Shown: positions 1 through 12,795, counted from the first letter of the stretch. The stretch: DNA of 64,000 nt from Hirudinaria manillensis (GCA_034509925.1 CM067529.1:3642001-3706000), one strand, 5' to 3'. A program made the numbers and translations. The notes: generated by a model from the letters alone, not told the origin.

Positions 1-858
1 TCTGCATAATTTGGAGATTTTAAACTTCATCCGATGGTTTATTAAATAAATAAATTTTGAAATTATATTTTTGAATTAAACTTTTTAATGTTGTCAATTC
101 AAACAATGTCCAAGGTTCGGGAACTTTTCTTTACAAAAAGCAAAACTTCAAAATTTTAACAACTTGCGGTTCAAAAATTTATGTAAAATTTATGTGTTTT
201 TCTCTCAAATCTGCTTTGAAATCATTCCTCAAGAATAAATTAAGTCCGGTGACGTAACTTGTAACACGATACGTCTGAATTTCATTTACGCAGGTTAAAA
301 ATGTTTCAACATAATAATAATAATAATGATAATAACAATAATAAAAATAATAATAATAATAATATTCATAATAATGTACCTCAATTGTAATATAATGTAA
401 CAACAACAACAACCTTAACTGTAGTTAATCAGCATCTTCTGAAACTCTAATGTCAAGGTCTTGCAATATTCCAAACAACAACATCAACAACATGGCTTCA
501 CTGTCAACATGGAAATCATTAATTTATTCAACGTGACATTTTAAGGATTGGATCAACTGTTTTTGTGTAATTAAAAGCTCGTTGACATTTGGTTGGTGAA
601 TAATTTTTACATTTTTAATGAATTTCGGTTGGAATTCTCTCGATTCAAATTTCTAATCCTCAAGTGCATCGTGCATGGTTAAATCACGCCCAAGCTTATT
701 TTCTCATGGATGGATTTAAGTTTGTTATTATTTTTTGCTTTAAAAAACAATTGAAGGAAATAATTTTTAAATTGTTTTCTTGCATATTAATAAAATGCTT
801 CTGTCTTGGTTATAAATTGACTTTAAAAATAAATTTTAGACCTCAACGTTTAAGAACT
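1..858. other. No gene recognised (left edge)
   Basis: AT-rich DNA with short open frames that look random. It contains the AAT-type microsatellite listed separately. Any upstream promoter or 5' UTR of the Kazal gene that starts at 859 would lie here, but I see no clear TATA element. Confidence 0.5.
309..363. repeat. AAT-type imperfect microsatellite
   Basis: An uneven run of ataataat units broken by aataac and aaaaat variants. It gives a Tyr-rich phantom reading frame on the minus strand, which is not a gene. Confidence 0.8.
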
Positions 859-1629
859 ATGAAACTTGCTTTGATTTTATCGTTTCTTGTTTTGACGTTT
901 GAGTTAGAAGTCATGTGTTCCCTCGTGATGCAATTTTTAGCAGGTTTTGTATTCGTTTGTTCCTTGTCAACAAATATATTTAAGTTTAAATTAATGTGTT
1001 TTAAGTTTTTTTTTTTAGTTTTGATTTTTCGAATAAAAGAAAAAAAACCTGCAAACGTTTTGCGGATTGAATAATTACAGAAAAATATTTTTAAAAATAA
1101 AAATAATCTCGTAATCTTGTTTCCTTGGGATGATAAATCATTGTTTTTCTTACAACTTCTGCAATGAAATGAATTTGCAGCTTTCTCCAAAGACATTGGC
1201 TGTTACTGTCCTTACACCAAATGGGTTTGTGGAACTGACAGAGTCACTTACAGGAACCAATGCCAAGCCAGGTGTAGGTGAGATGTTGGTCACATGTTAT
1301 CTTTTATCGATTAATTTCTGAGACAAAATAGTTTTCCATTCCATTAATAATTGTTTTTTTTTTCTTTAAATTTATATTGGAAATAAATGAATGCTTAAGT
1401 GCCATAAACATTGATATTTTTATTATAATTTCATTATAATGTTGACCAATGGATTAACATATATTTACATGAAGAAAAATTAATTTAACATTTTAAATAA
1501 TAATTGTTTAATTATTAGAAAGTAAACTAATGCCCAGCTGGTTTCGTTTTCAATTTCAGGCGAGCTCGGGTTGCTCATTACGGACTCTGCAGAGGAGGCG
1601 CGCGCACTTTACGCCCAATATGGGATTAG
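859..1629 (+). CDS. Secreted single-domain Kazal-type protease inhibitor
   Basis: Three exons: 859-943, 1181-1277 and 1560-1629 (252 nt, 83 aa). All introns are GT-AG and the phases match (1, then 2). Residues 1 to about 28 form a signal peptide (MKLALILSFLVLTF...). The rest is one Kazal domain with the order C-x-C-x7-C-x10-C-x3-C-x10-C. It contains the hallmark VCGTDRVTYRNQC and ends HYGLC. Kazal domains bind serine proteases as tight substrate-like inhibitors, and a secreted single-domain form suggests a defence or digestive-protease role. Target specificity cannot be read with confidence. The longer open frame over exon 2 (start MNLQLSPK) is a different frame and not the gene. A second Kazal gene lies 1 kb downstream on the opposite strand. 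Confidence 0.8.
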
Positions 1630-2605
1630 GAAAGAATAGGTTGAAGGAAATTGGATAATAATACGACAATAATACTACCAATGACAATTATTACTATTAT
1701 TATTATTATTATTTAACTTTAATATTTGATATTGTCGCTGTTTTAATTAGTTTTCACATTGCATGGTTTGTTTGTGTTTATGAATTTAATGGTTTTCGTC
1801 TGTTTAGTTTTATTGCGATGAATGAAAATTCAGTTTAAATCATTTTGTGTTTTTAAACGCGTTTTTTTTTAAATGTTTGTTTTCGAGTCGGAATTATTTC
1901 GAGAAAATTGTTCCCAAACCTGATATCGCTCAGTTGATTCATTAAATTAAAAATGTTTATTTTTATTTGTTTATATCCAAATAGTTATAACTTTTTCATA
2001 TTACATGTTTAAAAAAATACAAAATATATTTAATTGGAGTAGGTAAATATATTTTTAATTATAATTAAATATATTTATCTTAGAGTTTAGAGCCAAACAT
2101 AATTTATTTATTGCATAGAATTTATTAACAAAATCGTTTATTTAATAGTAAAATGACAGTAATTACACATTTGGATATTGGAAAAATTAATAAATTTTAA
2201 AAATATTACAATTACAAACCTTATTATAGATTTTTATTTTTTATTTTATTTTTTAAAACATCAAAAGATATTGCGTTGGAAAAATAAATTTAGAAATGAA
2301 TAAGTTTGTTGAAATGTCTTCAAACAATAATATTTCTTGTGAACTTGTAACTGATGATCCATCTCAGATAGATGGCGCCCTCTTTTCACTCAGTTTTACA
2401 AATTCCAACGAACACTGTTTTATCTTTCCTGCAAACATTTTAATCTAATTTTTATGCATTTAACGGTTTAAATTAAAACAATTGGTATAAATTTCTGACA
2501 ACAAACAATGTTGAATTCATGAAGAAGTTTATTGAGAAATAATTTGATTTTGTTGCTAAATGAAGACGTCATTGAAATCAGTGGAAGACCTTTAGCGGGG
2601 TTAAC
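1630..2605. other. Intergenic between two Kazal genes
   Basis: AT-rich, with no supported coding exon on either strand. It should hold the 3' UTRs of the two converging Kazal genes. Several AATAAA-like strings occur but are not informative at this base composition. Confidence 0.5.
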
Positions 2606-3129
2606 TTATTTACATTGGAACTTAAACATGAGATGAGAAAATTCTTGCCTCAGATCGGCTATTGAAATTGAAATAAAGTCAGATAGCAAGATTGCAAGAC
2701 CTAACAGATCATCTAAATCGTGTTTATTGAAATAACTAAATAATCAATTCGAGCAATAACTCTCATTACCTCGTTTATTAATTATAAATTAATTAGAAAT
2801 TGTTAAAAAAAATAAATAATCCTGAACATCCCACTTGCAATTCAAAAAGCATCCGTTTGCATAAGTTTCTCCGCTTACCGAACACACCGGAATGAAATAC
2901 CAATGGCACTTGCATTCAGGATAAAAAGTCACCGTGAGACCTGGAGGTACAGTCCTTGGTAGATCGTCTTTAAAAATTTTGTTTGCAATTTATTTAAATT
3001 TAAATGCAATTTGAATTGCAATTTAAAGAAAATCATTTGGTAATCGAGTCATAATCAAGTAGTCTTACCGCCGCTATACATTTGCAAAAAGTTGATTGCG
3101 AAGATAATACAGATATTAAAAAGTTCCAT
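2606..3129 (-). CDS. Second secreted Kazal-type inhibitor, divergent
   Basis: Three exons on the minus strand: 3129-3069, 2967-2835 and 2648-2606 (237 nt, 78 aa). Exon 1 is a signal peptide (MELFNICIIFAINF...) with a good donor, GGCG/GTAAGA. Exon 2 carries CKCHWYFIPVC, GETYANGC and the next cysteine. Exon 3 supplies the sixth cysteine just before the stop. The spacing C-x-C-x7-C-x10-C-x3-C-x12-C fits the Kazal fold. The usual CGTDG is replaced by CSVSG. The intron between cysteines 5 and 6 sits at the same place as in the gene at 859-1629, which supports common descent, although sequence identity is low. The exon 3 acceptor (tctgag/G) is weak and was chosen because it keeps the frame and yields the expected cysteine. 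Confidence 0.7.
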
Positions 3130-4669
3130 CGTAACGATGAAATATCCACAAGCAAACTTTCGTTGATCAGTTTAAAGGTCTTTATGAAGTTTAGCAAAAA
3201 CTTATAAACACTTTGAGTCTTTGATTTATGGCTTCCTAACTTACCGTGTCTTCCTAAGTGGCTAATATAATTTGCAGTTCAATTGATTCTAGTATCGTCA
3301 TCTAAAAGCCATAAGTTTGATAAATAGCAGCTCATTTGGACATGGACTGAAAGCATTAAAATAAATTAGATTTCAAGATTTGAACGTCCTCACGACGAGT
3401 TATATAAAAGCTTTGTGTAGAATTAAATTTAAATTTTTAAAAGATTCGCTTACGATTATGATAACCCTATAATGCTAAAGAGATTTTTACCAGAAATTAA
3501 AAAAAAAGAAAAGAAAACCATTGGAAAACAGTTTGTTTAAATTTATCAATATAATAAATATTATATTGATTATATTAAATCAATATAATAAATATTATAT
3601 TGATTATATTATATCAATATAATAAACTTTCGCAAACTCATCGGTCTAATGGTTAAGTTATCCTGCATAAAGCGTTTGTCCAGTTTTTTTTTCAGCATTT
3701 TATTTGATTTCGAATAAATTATTTTTTAAAGATTTGCTTTGATTTCGAAACGTTGTTGATAAAAGTTTGTATATACTCTAAATACAGAAAACCGCTGGCA
3801 ATCAAGTTTTCTTACCGGGGCGACAAAATAGAATTCAGTTGTATCTTCAAAGGGAACCAGCGCATTGATGAAATGTTTACAAACCAATACCCGTTTATCA
3901 CTTTTTACGAATCTTTTTAAAGTTCAAATCACTGACAAAATTGAGAACCTGCGAACTTTGACCTTTTGATTTATAGTTGGCCGACAGATCTAACTGGCCA
4001 AAATCGTAAACTTATGATATAATGTTCAAGTCATCACTTGCAACTTTCGCTTCGAGGTAAATCTTAAAATGAATTATTGAGTTCATAATTTTTACAATTA
4101 AGTTTTCTTCTCGTAAAAGTAAAAACATTTATCTAAAATATCCATTCGTCAAAATATTCTTAAATAGATCTAAAAAGCCCTCGTCTATGTTCGAATAATA
4201 ACGACTTTTCTCCTATTATTATGAAATTGAGAAAACAAAACTTGACAAAACAAAAAAGTCACCGATACTGTTCAGTACAACTGTGGTGTCTCATAAAAGT
4301 TAATCTTTTGAACTTTGAACTTGGTTGAAAAAACTTCTGTTTTTCTTTGATCCTTTAGATCACCATAACCAATGCTTCCTCTGAGTTGGAAATACATTGA
4401 CATGAAATTATTGAAAATTATCATCAATAATGTTAAAATTGTAAAACAATGTACAATAGAATCAGGCGGTTGTCAGTTTCAGGCAGAAAATTAAGAAAAA
4501 TTTATTTTTTCGAGCCTATGCAAATTCTGAATTTGAGTGGATTTAAAACCCATCCAGACTTAATTAAGATAAGTTATATTTATAAATTGTTTTTATAAAT
4601 TATGTTTATAAATTGCGTTATTTGTGCAGGTTGATTAACGCTCGCTCAGAATATTACGCCTCCTAGCAT
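3130..4669. other. No gene recognised
   Basis: AT-rich intergenic DNA between the second Kazal gene and the 3' end of the SLC6 transporter. It contains the palindromic tandem repeat at 3546-3624 and a short stretch near 3642-3665 that resembles a tRNA A-box region. I see no coding exon that I can support. Confidence 0.45.
3546..3624. repeat. 34-bp tandem repeat made of palindromes
   Basis: About 2.4 copies of a 34-bp unit. Each unit holds a near-perfect inverted repeat (tcaatataata / tattatattga) around a 3-base loop, so each copy could form a hairpin or cruciform. Confidence 0.8.
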
Positions 4670-7600
4670 CTACGGCAATCTAGGCACGTACAACTGTCAG
4701 GTATGTGAAAGGAAAAATATAAAGAAAAACACTTCTGCCTCATATTTGCAAGGTGTTACATTTTTTATTCTTACAAACATCAATTTACCTGAAGACGTTT
4801 GTATTCGCCTTTGTTTATGATATCATCGTGCTCCCAGTAAGGGGACATGTTTATGGCCAATTTCTGAAAACAACAACTTACATCTTTATGTCATTCATAG
4901 GTCTATCAACGCAATAATATATGGTTGACGAACAAAATATAATACCATTTAAGCTACTTAATAAATTAGTAAAAACTCGTTCAAATGTTTCACTTCCGAT
5001 TCGATAATCCAAGCTGTTTACTGACCTCATTTTGTTCATGACCTAATTTTTAAAATTTTAAATTCAACCTCCTTAAATGTCCCTTTCGTCGTGATGAGAT
5101 TGTAAACAGCCACCAGGGGTATGCATGACATGCTGAATCCTGCAATTAGCCACCCTAAGGCGTTGGCCCAGTTTGGAAAGATGTATTCGCCCATGGTGTA
5201 GGATGCGTAGCGCAGAGGGGTGTAAGATGCTATGCTAGAAATGACTATCGTCTGGAAACAAAATTCAATACTAGTTCAAGTTAGCTGTAAGCGTGCTTAA
5301 ATGAAATTAAATTTGTAAAATTATCCAATTAATGGTATTTGAGACTTTAAACAATAGTAGATCTTTAATAAAGTTAAAATTAATCAATTGAATGGTAAAT
5401 ATTTTCTTATGACAAATAAATAGTAGAAAAACATACTTTTGAAAGTTATTAATAAGAACATTTATATTGTTCTAAATGTACGTTTTAATTACTTAGATTT
5501 CATTTATTTAAACAAATTTCTCGATACTGGTAATTTCCCTTTAGCTATAGCCATATCCGGAGTTGGGTTTAGAACACGACTTATGACATCTATTGCTCAC
5601 ACGAAAGTAAATATTTAAACCAAACATTGCAGTGTTACAGGGACAATAAATGTTCAGCAAATTCATGTAAATTTTACTTGCAAGCAAAAATATCGGAGAC
5701 ACGAATTTCCAACAGAATCTCCAATAAATGCTCGGCTTGAAGCCAAGGATATGCTGAATGTCGTGACAAAATTCTTCCAAGCCTGGAAAAAAACGCTTAA
5801 CTTGTAGGGCCTCTAGGAATAGAACAGTTTTATATTAACGTTCAGACTGAGATTACAAGGTGAGGAATTTAAAAAATAGACTTACCGTAGAACCATGCCA
5901 CTGCTATGACTTCGGCAAGTACTCCAAAAAGAATCGAAGTGCCAGCTGCAAAAGTGTCCCACATGGTCACCAGATACATTCCTCCCTAAATTAAAACAAC
6001 AGAATTTTTAATTTATTCAGATTTATTAGGAAATAATATTTAGAGGTCCATTTTTACTTCATACAGTATAAAATATATTTTAATAATATTATATTTCTAA
6101 TATAACTAGGTGACATTATAACTCTAACCAATCCATAGCTTCAAATCAGTCAACAACAACAACAACAACAACAACACTTACACATCCACGCACGTAACAA
6201 CGAAACTAACGTTTGTGATGTTGGAAGTGGCCAAAATGAATGAAATCACCACAACAACCAACGTAAGCAGTTCCCTTGAAAACCTGAACTTCCTCATTTC
6301 CACGTCGAAGACGTCCTTCACACCGGTCAGCAACGCTTCCAAACCTCCCATCTTAGCAGAAGAAGCACATAAATAAATAAATAAATTGATTAAATTATTA
6401 AGTTACTTATTAATCTAATTATAGCAGTTGTTATACTATTAAAGGCTTCGATAATCCGTTAAATAATAAATCAACAGGTCAGTGGCTCACGGCGCTGTCA
6501 ATGCCGAGAGTAATGAGCATGATGAAGAATAAAATGGACCACGCGAATGACCCTGGAAGGGTTGATATGGCTTCAGGATAGACGACGAATACCAGGCCAG
6601 GTCCTGTTTAAGTTTTTTTTTTGTAATAATTTTAAACAAGTTGAAATTTAAAAAAAAAAAGAAAGAAATATTTAATATTCGCCTCACATGATTTATTCAC
6701 ATTTTGACTTTTAAGAAATTTGTAATAAAATGCATTTAATCAAATGATTAAAACTGCTGTAAGAAAAGGTTGATAAATAGAATTTATTTCAAACATTTCA
6801 ATTCATTTCAAAACATTACAATTTCAAAAATTACCTTCAGCTGCAACCAAAGAAATGTCTTTATTTTGAGAAGTGGCCATGTAACCGAGGTAAGAAAAGA
6901 TGACGATGCCAGAATAAAGGCTTGTAAAGGAATTGACGCATACAGTGATGAGACAATCTCTAGAATGGTTTTCATGTAATGATTAATAAACTGAGAATAA
7001 AATATTGCCTGATCATTTGAATTAAATAATAATGTAAACTTAAATACTATTAATCAAAAACTTATCTTTACTCCTAACCCTATTCATAAAGCCAATTCTA
7101 ACCCAAACCTTAACCTTTACCTCTAACCTCTAACCCCAAAATGGACCCTAGGTTTAGCAATTTATATCTTTAATAATTTATTATAAGCTCAAACAAATAT
7201 AAGAATATAAAAATACATAAATTCATACCTGTAACAGTTGTGATGAAGATTGTTGTAACTCGCAAAAGCCATGTGAACTCCAAATCCAGCTCCGACGGAG
7301 TAAAATATCTGCACAGCCGCATCTATCCAGACCTAGTTTTAAAAAATTTTTTTAAATAAACTGAAAATTCCAAATAGTTATTTTGATCTTTGATTTTTTT
7401 TTATTATGTTAATGAATTTCAAGAACCCTAGAGAATTTCAAAGGCATTTATAAAATTTCAAAATATCTAAAAAAAATTAACCTCATAAAAAAACATGAAT
7501 AAACTTTATTGCCGAAATAAAAATTTCATTGCAAATACTTGAATTTAAAACTATGCACGTGAACAAACATGCGGGTCAGCCAGTCTATGGACTCTTGGTG

Positions 7601-10382
7601 TTATGAAGTAAAGGATCCCGTCCAAAGAACCAGGTAGCATGGCTCCCCTGACTAACAAAATGGTCAGCACCACATAGGGCATTGTAGCCGTCACCCAAAC
7701 GACCTATTTTATTTTTGATTCTTAAATTTAATTTATTGAAAATAAATTAGTTATCAAGTTTTATTTTGAAATAATAACATTTAATATAAAAATTAATTTT
7801 TAATATAAACTTGTTGCTATGTTTAATTACGTATTAGATAATAATTTGTTATAAGCAAGATCCACTATGGGTAGAAATTAAGATTAAATTTTATCCAGTT
7901 TTACAAAAAACTTCATCATTTTAAATATTATTTTTTCAATTAATAAAACAAATCCTGTTCATTTAATCTCACCTTTCCCGATGTCTTGACACCTTTCCAT
8001 ATGGAAAAGTAGATGATGATGAAGACCGCGAGCAGGCAGAGGGCAAGTTCCCATCGTGGGGGACCAATGTCCTCCAAGCCATTGCTCAGATGAAGACCAA
8101 GTACTCTCCGTCTGTTATTTAAATTCCAAAATTATATTTTTTTTTATAGATTATTGATTTTTTAATCGGCAATTTCAGATTGGTGTGCTACAGAGAAAAT
8201 GATTTTGGCATGAGCTTATAACACGATTTATTAGGAGTTAATAAAATATTTAATCAAAGATAATTATATCATAAATTGTAATTGTTCACGATGGATGTTT
8301 ACTCGAAGAATTCTTGAGTTGGTGTGGTGCTGTTATCCAATATCAGCGAGGAATTCACATCTGCAGATGAGCACCAAGTTTAACATAAAAATGTTTTATT
8401 TATTATTGCTTATTAAGCTATTATTCGATCGATAAGATTATTAAATTATTATTAGAACTTTGATAATATAATGAAAATTATAATTGATTAAATATTTACA
8501 AATATTTGATTTATTTATTACATTTTATTTTATTTACTATCAATTAAACTATTATCCAGGCAGTAGTGCCCTAATTATCGCTATTGATAATTGCTTTAAG
8601 TTAAATCATAATCAAAGTCATAATTTTTTTTAAATTATGCATTTAAAATAATTAAAATTAAAACCTTCCATTACCACCTTTAGTCTGGCATCTGTCGGTG
8701 TTCCAGAAGTTTCCACAGGTCGTCCAGGGTAGATTCAGGGTGAGCGATGAGTAGAGGTAATAAAGGGACCAAGCAATTATAACGTTGTAATAAAAAGAGA
8801 CAAAGAAGGATATGAAACACTGGCAAAATCCGATTCCTGTCGGTTAGAAAGAAATAATAAAGTCTGTCTTATTCTTTCATATCTTTTTAAATTGATAAAA
8901 ATGCAATCTTTTTTGGAATTAATCTATTTTTTGTGAACAAATAATGTACGTCCTGAAACACAAAAACAAATAACACAAAATATTTCATCATCAACATTCT
9001 GGATTAATTTTCAGAATCAGTTTAATAAAATTCTACGATACTTCCACCTCAAGTAAATTTACCAAATTAAAATTTATTCAAAGTAGTTTTACTAAGAAAG
9101 CTTTTATTTATTGAACATTTTAGCTGATTTATCATAAAATGTAAGACGCGACCAAAGCAAAAACCTTTGAACATAGGAACAATTTTCCAAATGGCGATGC
9201 AACCTCTTCTGTGGCACTGTCCCAATACGAGTTCCATGAAGAACATTGGCACTGCGCCGAAGATCAGCATGGTGAAATACGGAATGAGGAATGCACCTTT
9301 TGGTGAAAATTATTTGTTTTTTATTAAATAATTATTAATTATATTTAATAATTTAATATTTGTTTTTTATTAAATAAATTTGAATGACTCTAAAGTATAA
9401 TATACTTTTTTTAGCTAGCAATTATGGCGTTATTAATAATATTGTTATTTTATATCGTGTTATGTTCCTTCTACCAGTGGTAGAGAACTATGGCCGAAAG
9501 TAACACTTAAAATATTCCTCTGTCAACATTTGTTGACACATTTTTTTATGAGATGCACTTTTTAAAAATCAAATTCGAGACAACATTTCAAAAGCTAGTA
9601 CGGACCCAGTCTGGCCCAGCATCGTTAAAAACAAATTTCATCATCAACACCGACGTAGTTTCCTCTTTAAGATTTTATTAAGGTTATATTTAGCAACCTA
9701 TAAGCTCGACACTTCCAAACACGAGCAGAGACAATGCACTGAGAGACCTTTCAATTTAATATTTTTTTCGAGTAGATTTATTAATGATAAGAACAGATAA
9801 ACAACAAGCACGATTAATAAATGACTCATGTAATTAATGATTTTCTTTCTAACAAAGGCCCAACGAGAACACATTGCATTGACAAAACGGCCTTGGCCGA
9901 TGAATACGCTCGATAAACAGAATAATAAACCGCGAAAACAGATTTCGTTTTGCTCAAAACTAATTAAATTCAATTCAACATGACAAGAAAGAATCAAAAG
10001 CGAAACACCCACCCCCTCCATTCTTGTAGCAAAGGTAAGGAAAGCGCCAAACATTGGCCAAATCGACTGCAAATCCGATCATGGACAACAAGAAATCGAC
10101 TTTCTTGTCCCAAGTTTCTCTGTGCTCTCCTTGCTTCTCCTCGACTTCCTCTTCTAACCTCAGCAGAGCCCAGGACGGGACCGGGTGCATTCCAGACGAT
10201 CCCTGGATATGTTTCGGGATGGCCGAAAATGCCTTTCCATCTTCCGGTACCGTGAGCGGGTTTCCAACCTCTCCGTTGTCCGAGGGGCTTCCAGAGTTAA
10301 TGGGAATCTGTGTTCGGAGGATTCTGTGTTTTGGTTTGAAATCTCTAAGTTCAACAACGACCTCCTTTTTGTCCAATTTCAT
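4670..10382 (-). CDS. Na+/Cl- dependent monoamine transporter, DAT/NET-like
   Basis: Fifteen exons: 10382-10013, 9296-9165, 8836-8678, 8360-8303, 8111-7973, 7703-7569, 7332-7229, 6959-6835, 6603-6491, 6351-6211, 5985-5886, 5782-5682, 5251-5069, 4863-4789 and 4693-4670. They total 1,959 nt (652 aa), close to the usual 620-660, and all phases agree. TM1 reads [20 protein letters not shown]. Its Asp107 is the amine-binding aspartate of DAT, NET and SERT, and the Phe three residues before it is DAT-like. Later DAT-like blocks are [28 protein letters not shown] and [10 protein letters not shown]. Known role of the family: plasma-membrane reuptake of biogenic amines, marking aminergic neurons. The intron after exon 12 uses a GC donor. 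Translation may start at 10382 or at an in-frame ATG at 10418. The last exon (LYVPRLP, stop) is short and less certain. Cysteines in the EL2 loop are present. Confidence 0.92.
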
Positions 10383-12681
10383 GACGGCTTTCGGTAGGCA
10401 AAAATAATTTACAATCAATGCCGATAACGATTATTACTTTATTATATTATTTTCAGTAGTAATAGTAGTATTACTAGTTCTATTACTGTTAGTATTTTCT
10501 AGTATTGCTTGCGATGTATCGAACGTTCTTCTAAGAAAGTAGTTGACTAAAGTACTGACTGAGTACATCAAGTAGATTATAAAGCAATCTCTTGGAAAAC
10601 AGTTTTTTGCTCGCTCGCTTTATACGCGAGCCCCAGGCTTGCATTGTAGTATCTGAAGTGTTTCAGTCTTGTTTGGATTTAAAAGAATTGTTTATAGTTC
10701 AAGAAAACTAGTATGCTTCTTGATTTCAACACCTAATCTGTTGCTACTATTTTTCTTTCAAAATGATTTAAAATTAAATTCTGAGAAATGTTACTTAATG
10801 ACGTTATGATTATTAAATTTAGAATTTAGAAAAGAAAAATCTCACTTGAAATCTAAAACTATTCCTTTGTCGAGTGGCATACTTCTTTATAAAGTGATCC
10901 TTTGCTCTCGCTGTCGATATAGTTATTGATGTTGCTCTTGTTGTTGAAAGTTGTTTCAAGTGAAATTAAGTCCTTCTAAAGCCAATGAATACATCGGCTA
11001 CAGTTCGACTTTAAAAACATTCTGACAATTAATTCATATCTCATAATTAATACAATGGGATAGTTATGATTTAAATAAATTAGCGGGAGATTTTTGTTAT
11101 GATGGTGAGGATGGTTTTGTTGGTGGTGGTGATGATGACATAAATATCTAGTATCGTGGCATCGCTTATGCTTTTAATGCATCAATAATGTGTGATAATA
11201 ATTGCAATAATATAATTTTATATAATAGCAATAATAATATTTTTATATTATTATAAATTGTATTATATTGTTTTCATGTTCATCGTTTAAAACCTTCTAA
11301 GCCATAAAAATCTCGGACAAATCACCAGGCAAAGATCGAAGAAAATTATTTGTAAATTGAGTCTTAAATCTGTGTTTACTGAACTTTAAACTGCGTTCAA
11401 ACGTTCCATATTTTTTTTAGAATGAAACTATTTGGAACAGTTTGAGATATATTTTTGTAATCCGTTTTCTTTCTTTTATTTTTGAGAGAGAGAGTTCTTT
11501 CGTTCTTTGAGGAGGTGATGATGGAGTAAACCTTTTCCTTTGTTCATTGTTGTTGTTGTTGTTGTTGCTGGTTGTGTTGTTATTATTGTTGAGTTGGAAA
11601 TTTAAAAATATCACACAAAAATTTCAAAATAAATGAGCCATTTTGGGGCGTGTCATGTCGACTAGGGAAGCAAGTGAAGAACTTGGAGAGTGATTTCTTA
11701 ATTTAATCTTAATGCTTTGTTTATCACTATTTTGATCTTTGGCCGGATGTTTTAAATATTAAAAGCAACGGGCGTGTTTTCAATTTGAATCTCAAATTGA
11801 TTTTCATTGTTTGAATGATTATTATTTTAAAGTTATAAATAATTAAAATAATAATTAATATAAATAATTAATTTAAAAAAAATCACGTTTAAGCTTAAGA
11901 TGCTCGGCTACAAACAAGAAAAATATAAAAATTGGAACTTGTTAAAAAAAATTTATGAATAAATTAACGTCGTTCGTTGCGCATTGTAGCTGCAAAATGC
12001 GAAAGTACTTCTATGAATATCGGTTAAATACTTCAAGCCATTTATAATACCCAATCATCAACTTTTTTATATTATTTTGTATTAAATTATGTTATAATAT
12101 GGATGGATGGATGGACGGATGGATTGATGGATGGATGGGTGGGTGGGTGGATGGATGGATGGATGGATGGACGGATGGATTGATGGATGGATGGGTGGGT
12201 GGGTGGGTGGATGGATGGATGGATGGATGGATGGAAAGACGGATAAGTGCCGTTTATAATATTTATAATTTCAGACATTAAGAGATAGCCAGGATAACCA
12301 TTTGGTCTTTTGTTAATGGATAACAACAGATATCACGTAATGAGGGATGCTTAATTTATTTTTTTATATTGATAAATGATTTTAATTTTTTATTTTGTTA
12401 TTTTTTTTTAATATTCTTTAATTATTAATCATCGCTAAGTAAAGTCATTGATTTCGTTTTGCTTTTCAGAAAATCTCTGAGATGATTTTAAAATTTATAC
12501 TGAAATTTAGAAACATTTGCAAATATTGTTATTATTAATGTTATTATATTGTATTATAAAAGTTAAGAATTATTACTGTTATTAATAAATGTTAAATATT
12601 TGAAGCTTTTTTTATATTATATAATAATAATAACAATAATATTATTATTATTATTATCAATCTTGTTTGAATAATCTATGA
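10383..12681. other. Upstream region of transporter, no gene recognised
   Basis: No coding exon supported. It contains a GTT-rich stretch near 11550 and the minisatellite at 12099-12232. The promoter and 5' UTR exon(s) of the minus-strand transporter should lie near 10400-10700. Confidence 0.45.
12099..12232. repeat. GGAT/GGGT minisatellite
   Basis: Tetranucleotide array of atgg units with interspersed gggt, ggac and gatt variants. The variant order (acgg, attg, then gggt run) recurs twice, so the array was itself duplicated as a block of about 68-72 bp. It is G-rich on the + strand and encodes only phantom repeats. Confidence 0.9.
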
Positions 12682-12795
12682 TTAATCTCCGAAGTAATAG
12701 GATCCATTACAAGGACCGACTCTTATTAGGTCTTTTGTGCTTCCAATAAGACCATTCTCCCTCAATTCTGCATCAAAGTGAGAGTTGTCGATCAT
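12682..12795 (-). CDS. Orphan candidate terminal exon, unknown protein
   Basis: A 37-codon open stretch ending in TAA that has protein-like, non-repetitive composition within otherwise AT-rich DNA (for example DAELRENGLIGSTKDL and GPCNGSYYF). It follows a possible acceptor (acgacag) and could be read as a last exon. I found no convincing upstream exon between 12796 and 13784, so it may be a relic or belong to an unseen gene. Family unknown. Confidence 0.25.
   Translation of the reverse strand: MIDNSHFDAELRENGLIGSTKDLIRVGPCNGSYYFGD

Noticed and set aside
179..412. 77-codon Tyr-rich open frame (-)
   Set aside because: Translation of a degenerate microsatellite.
664..1074. 136-codon open frame (+) over the first Kazal exon
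   Set aside because: Only the part from ATG 859 to the donor at 943 is used. The rest is upstream and intron sequence that happens to be open.
1130..1321. Open frame starting MNLQLSPK over Kazal exon 2
   Set aside because: Wrong frame. The neighbouring frame carries the full set of Kazal cysteines and splices in phase to both flanking exons.
9980..10407. Several plus-strand frames opposite transporter exon 1
   Set aside because: Shadows of the minus-strand coding exon, which has clear SLC6 homology.
12087..12326. His/Pro/Ser-Ile repeat protein
   Set aside because: Translation of the GGAT minisatellite. No splice or start support.
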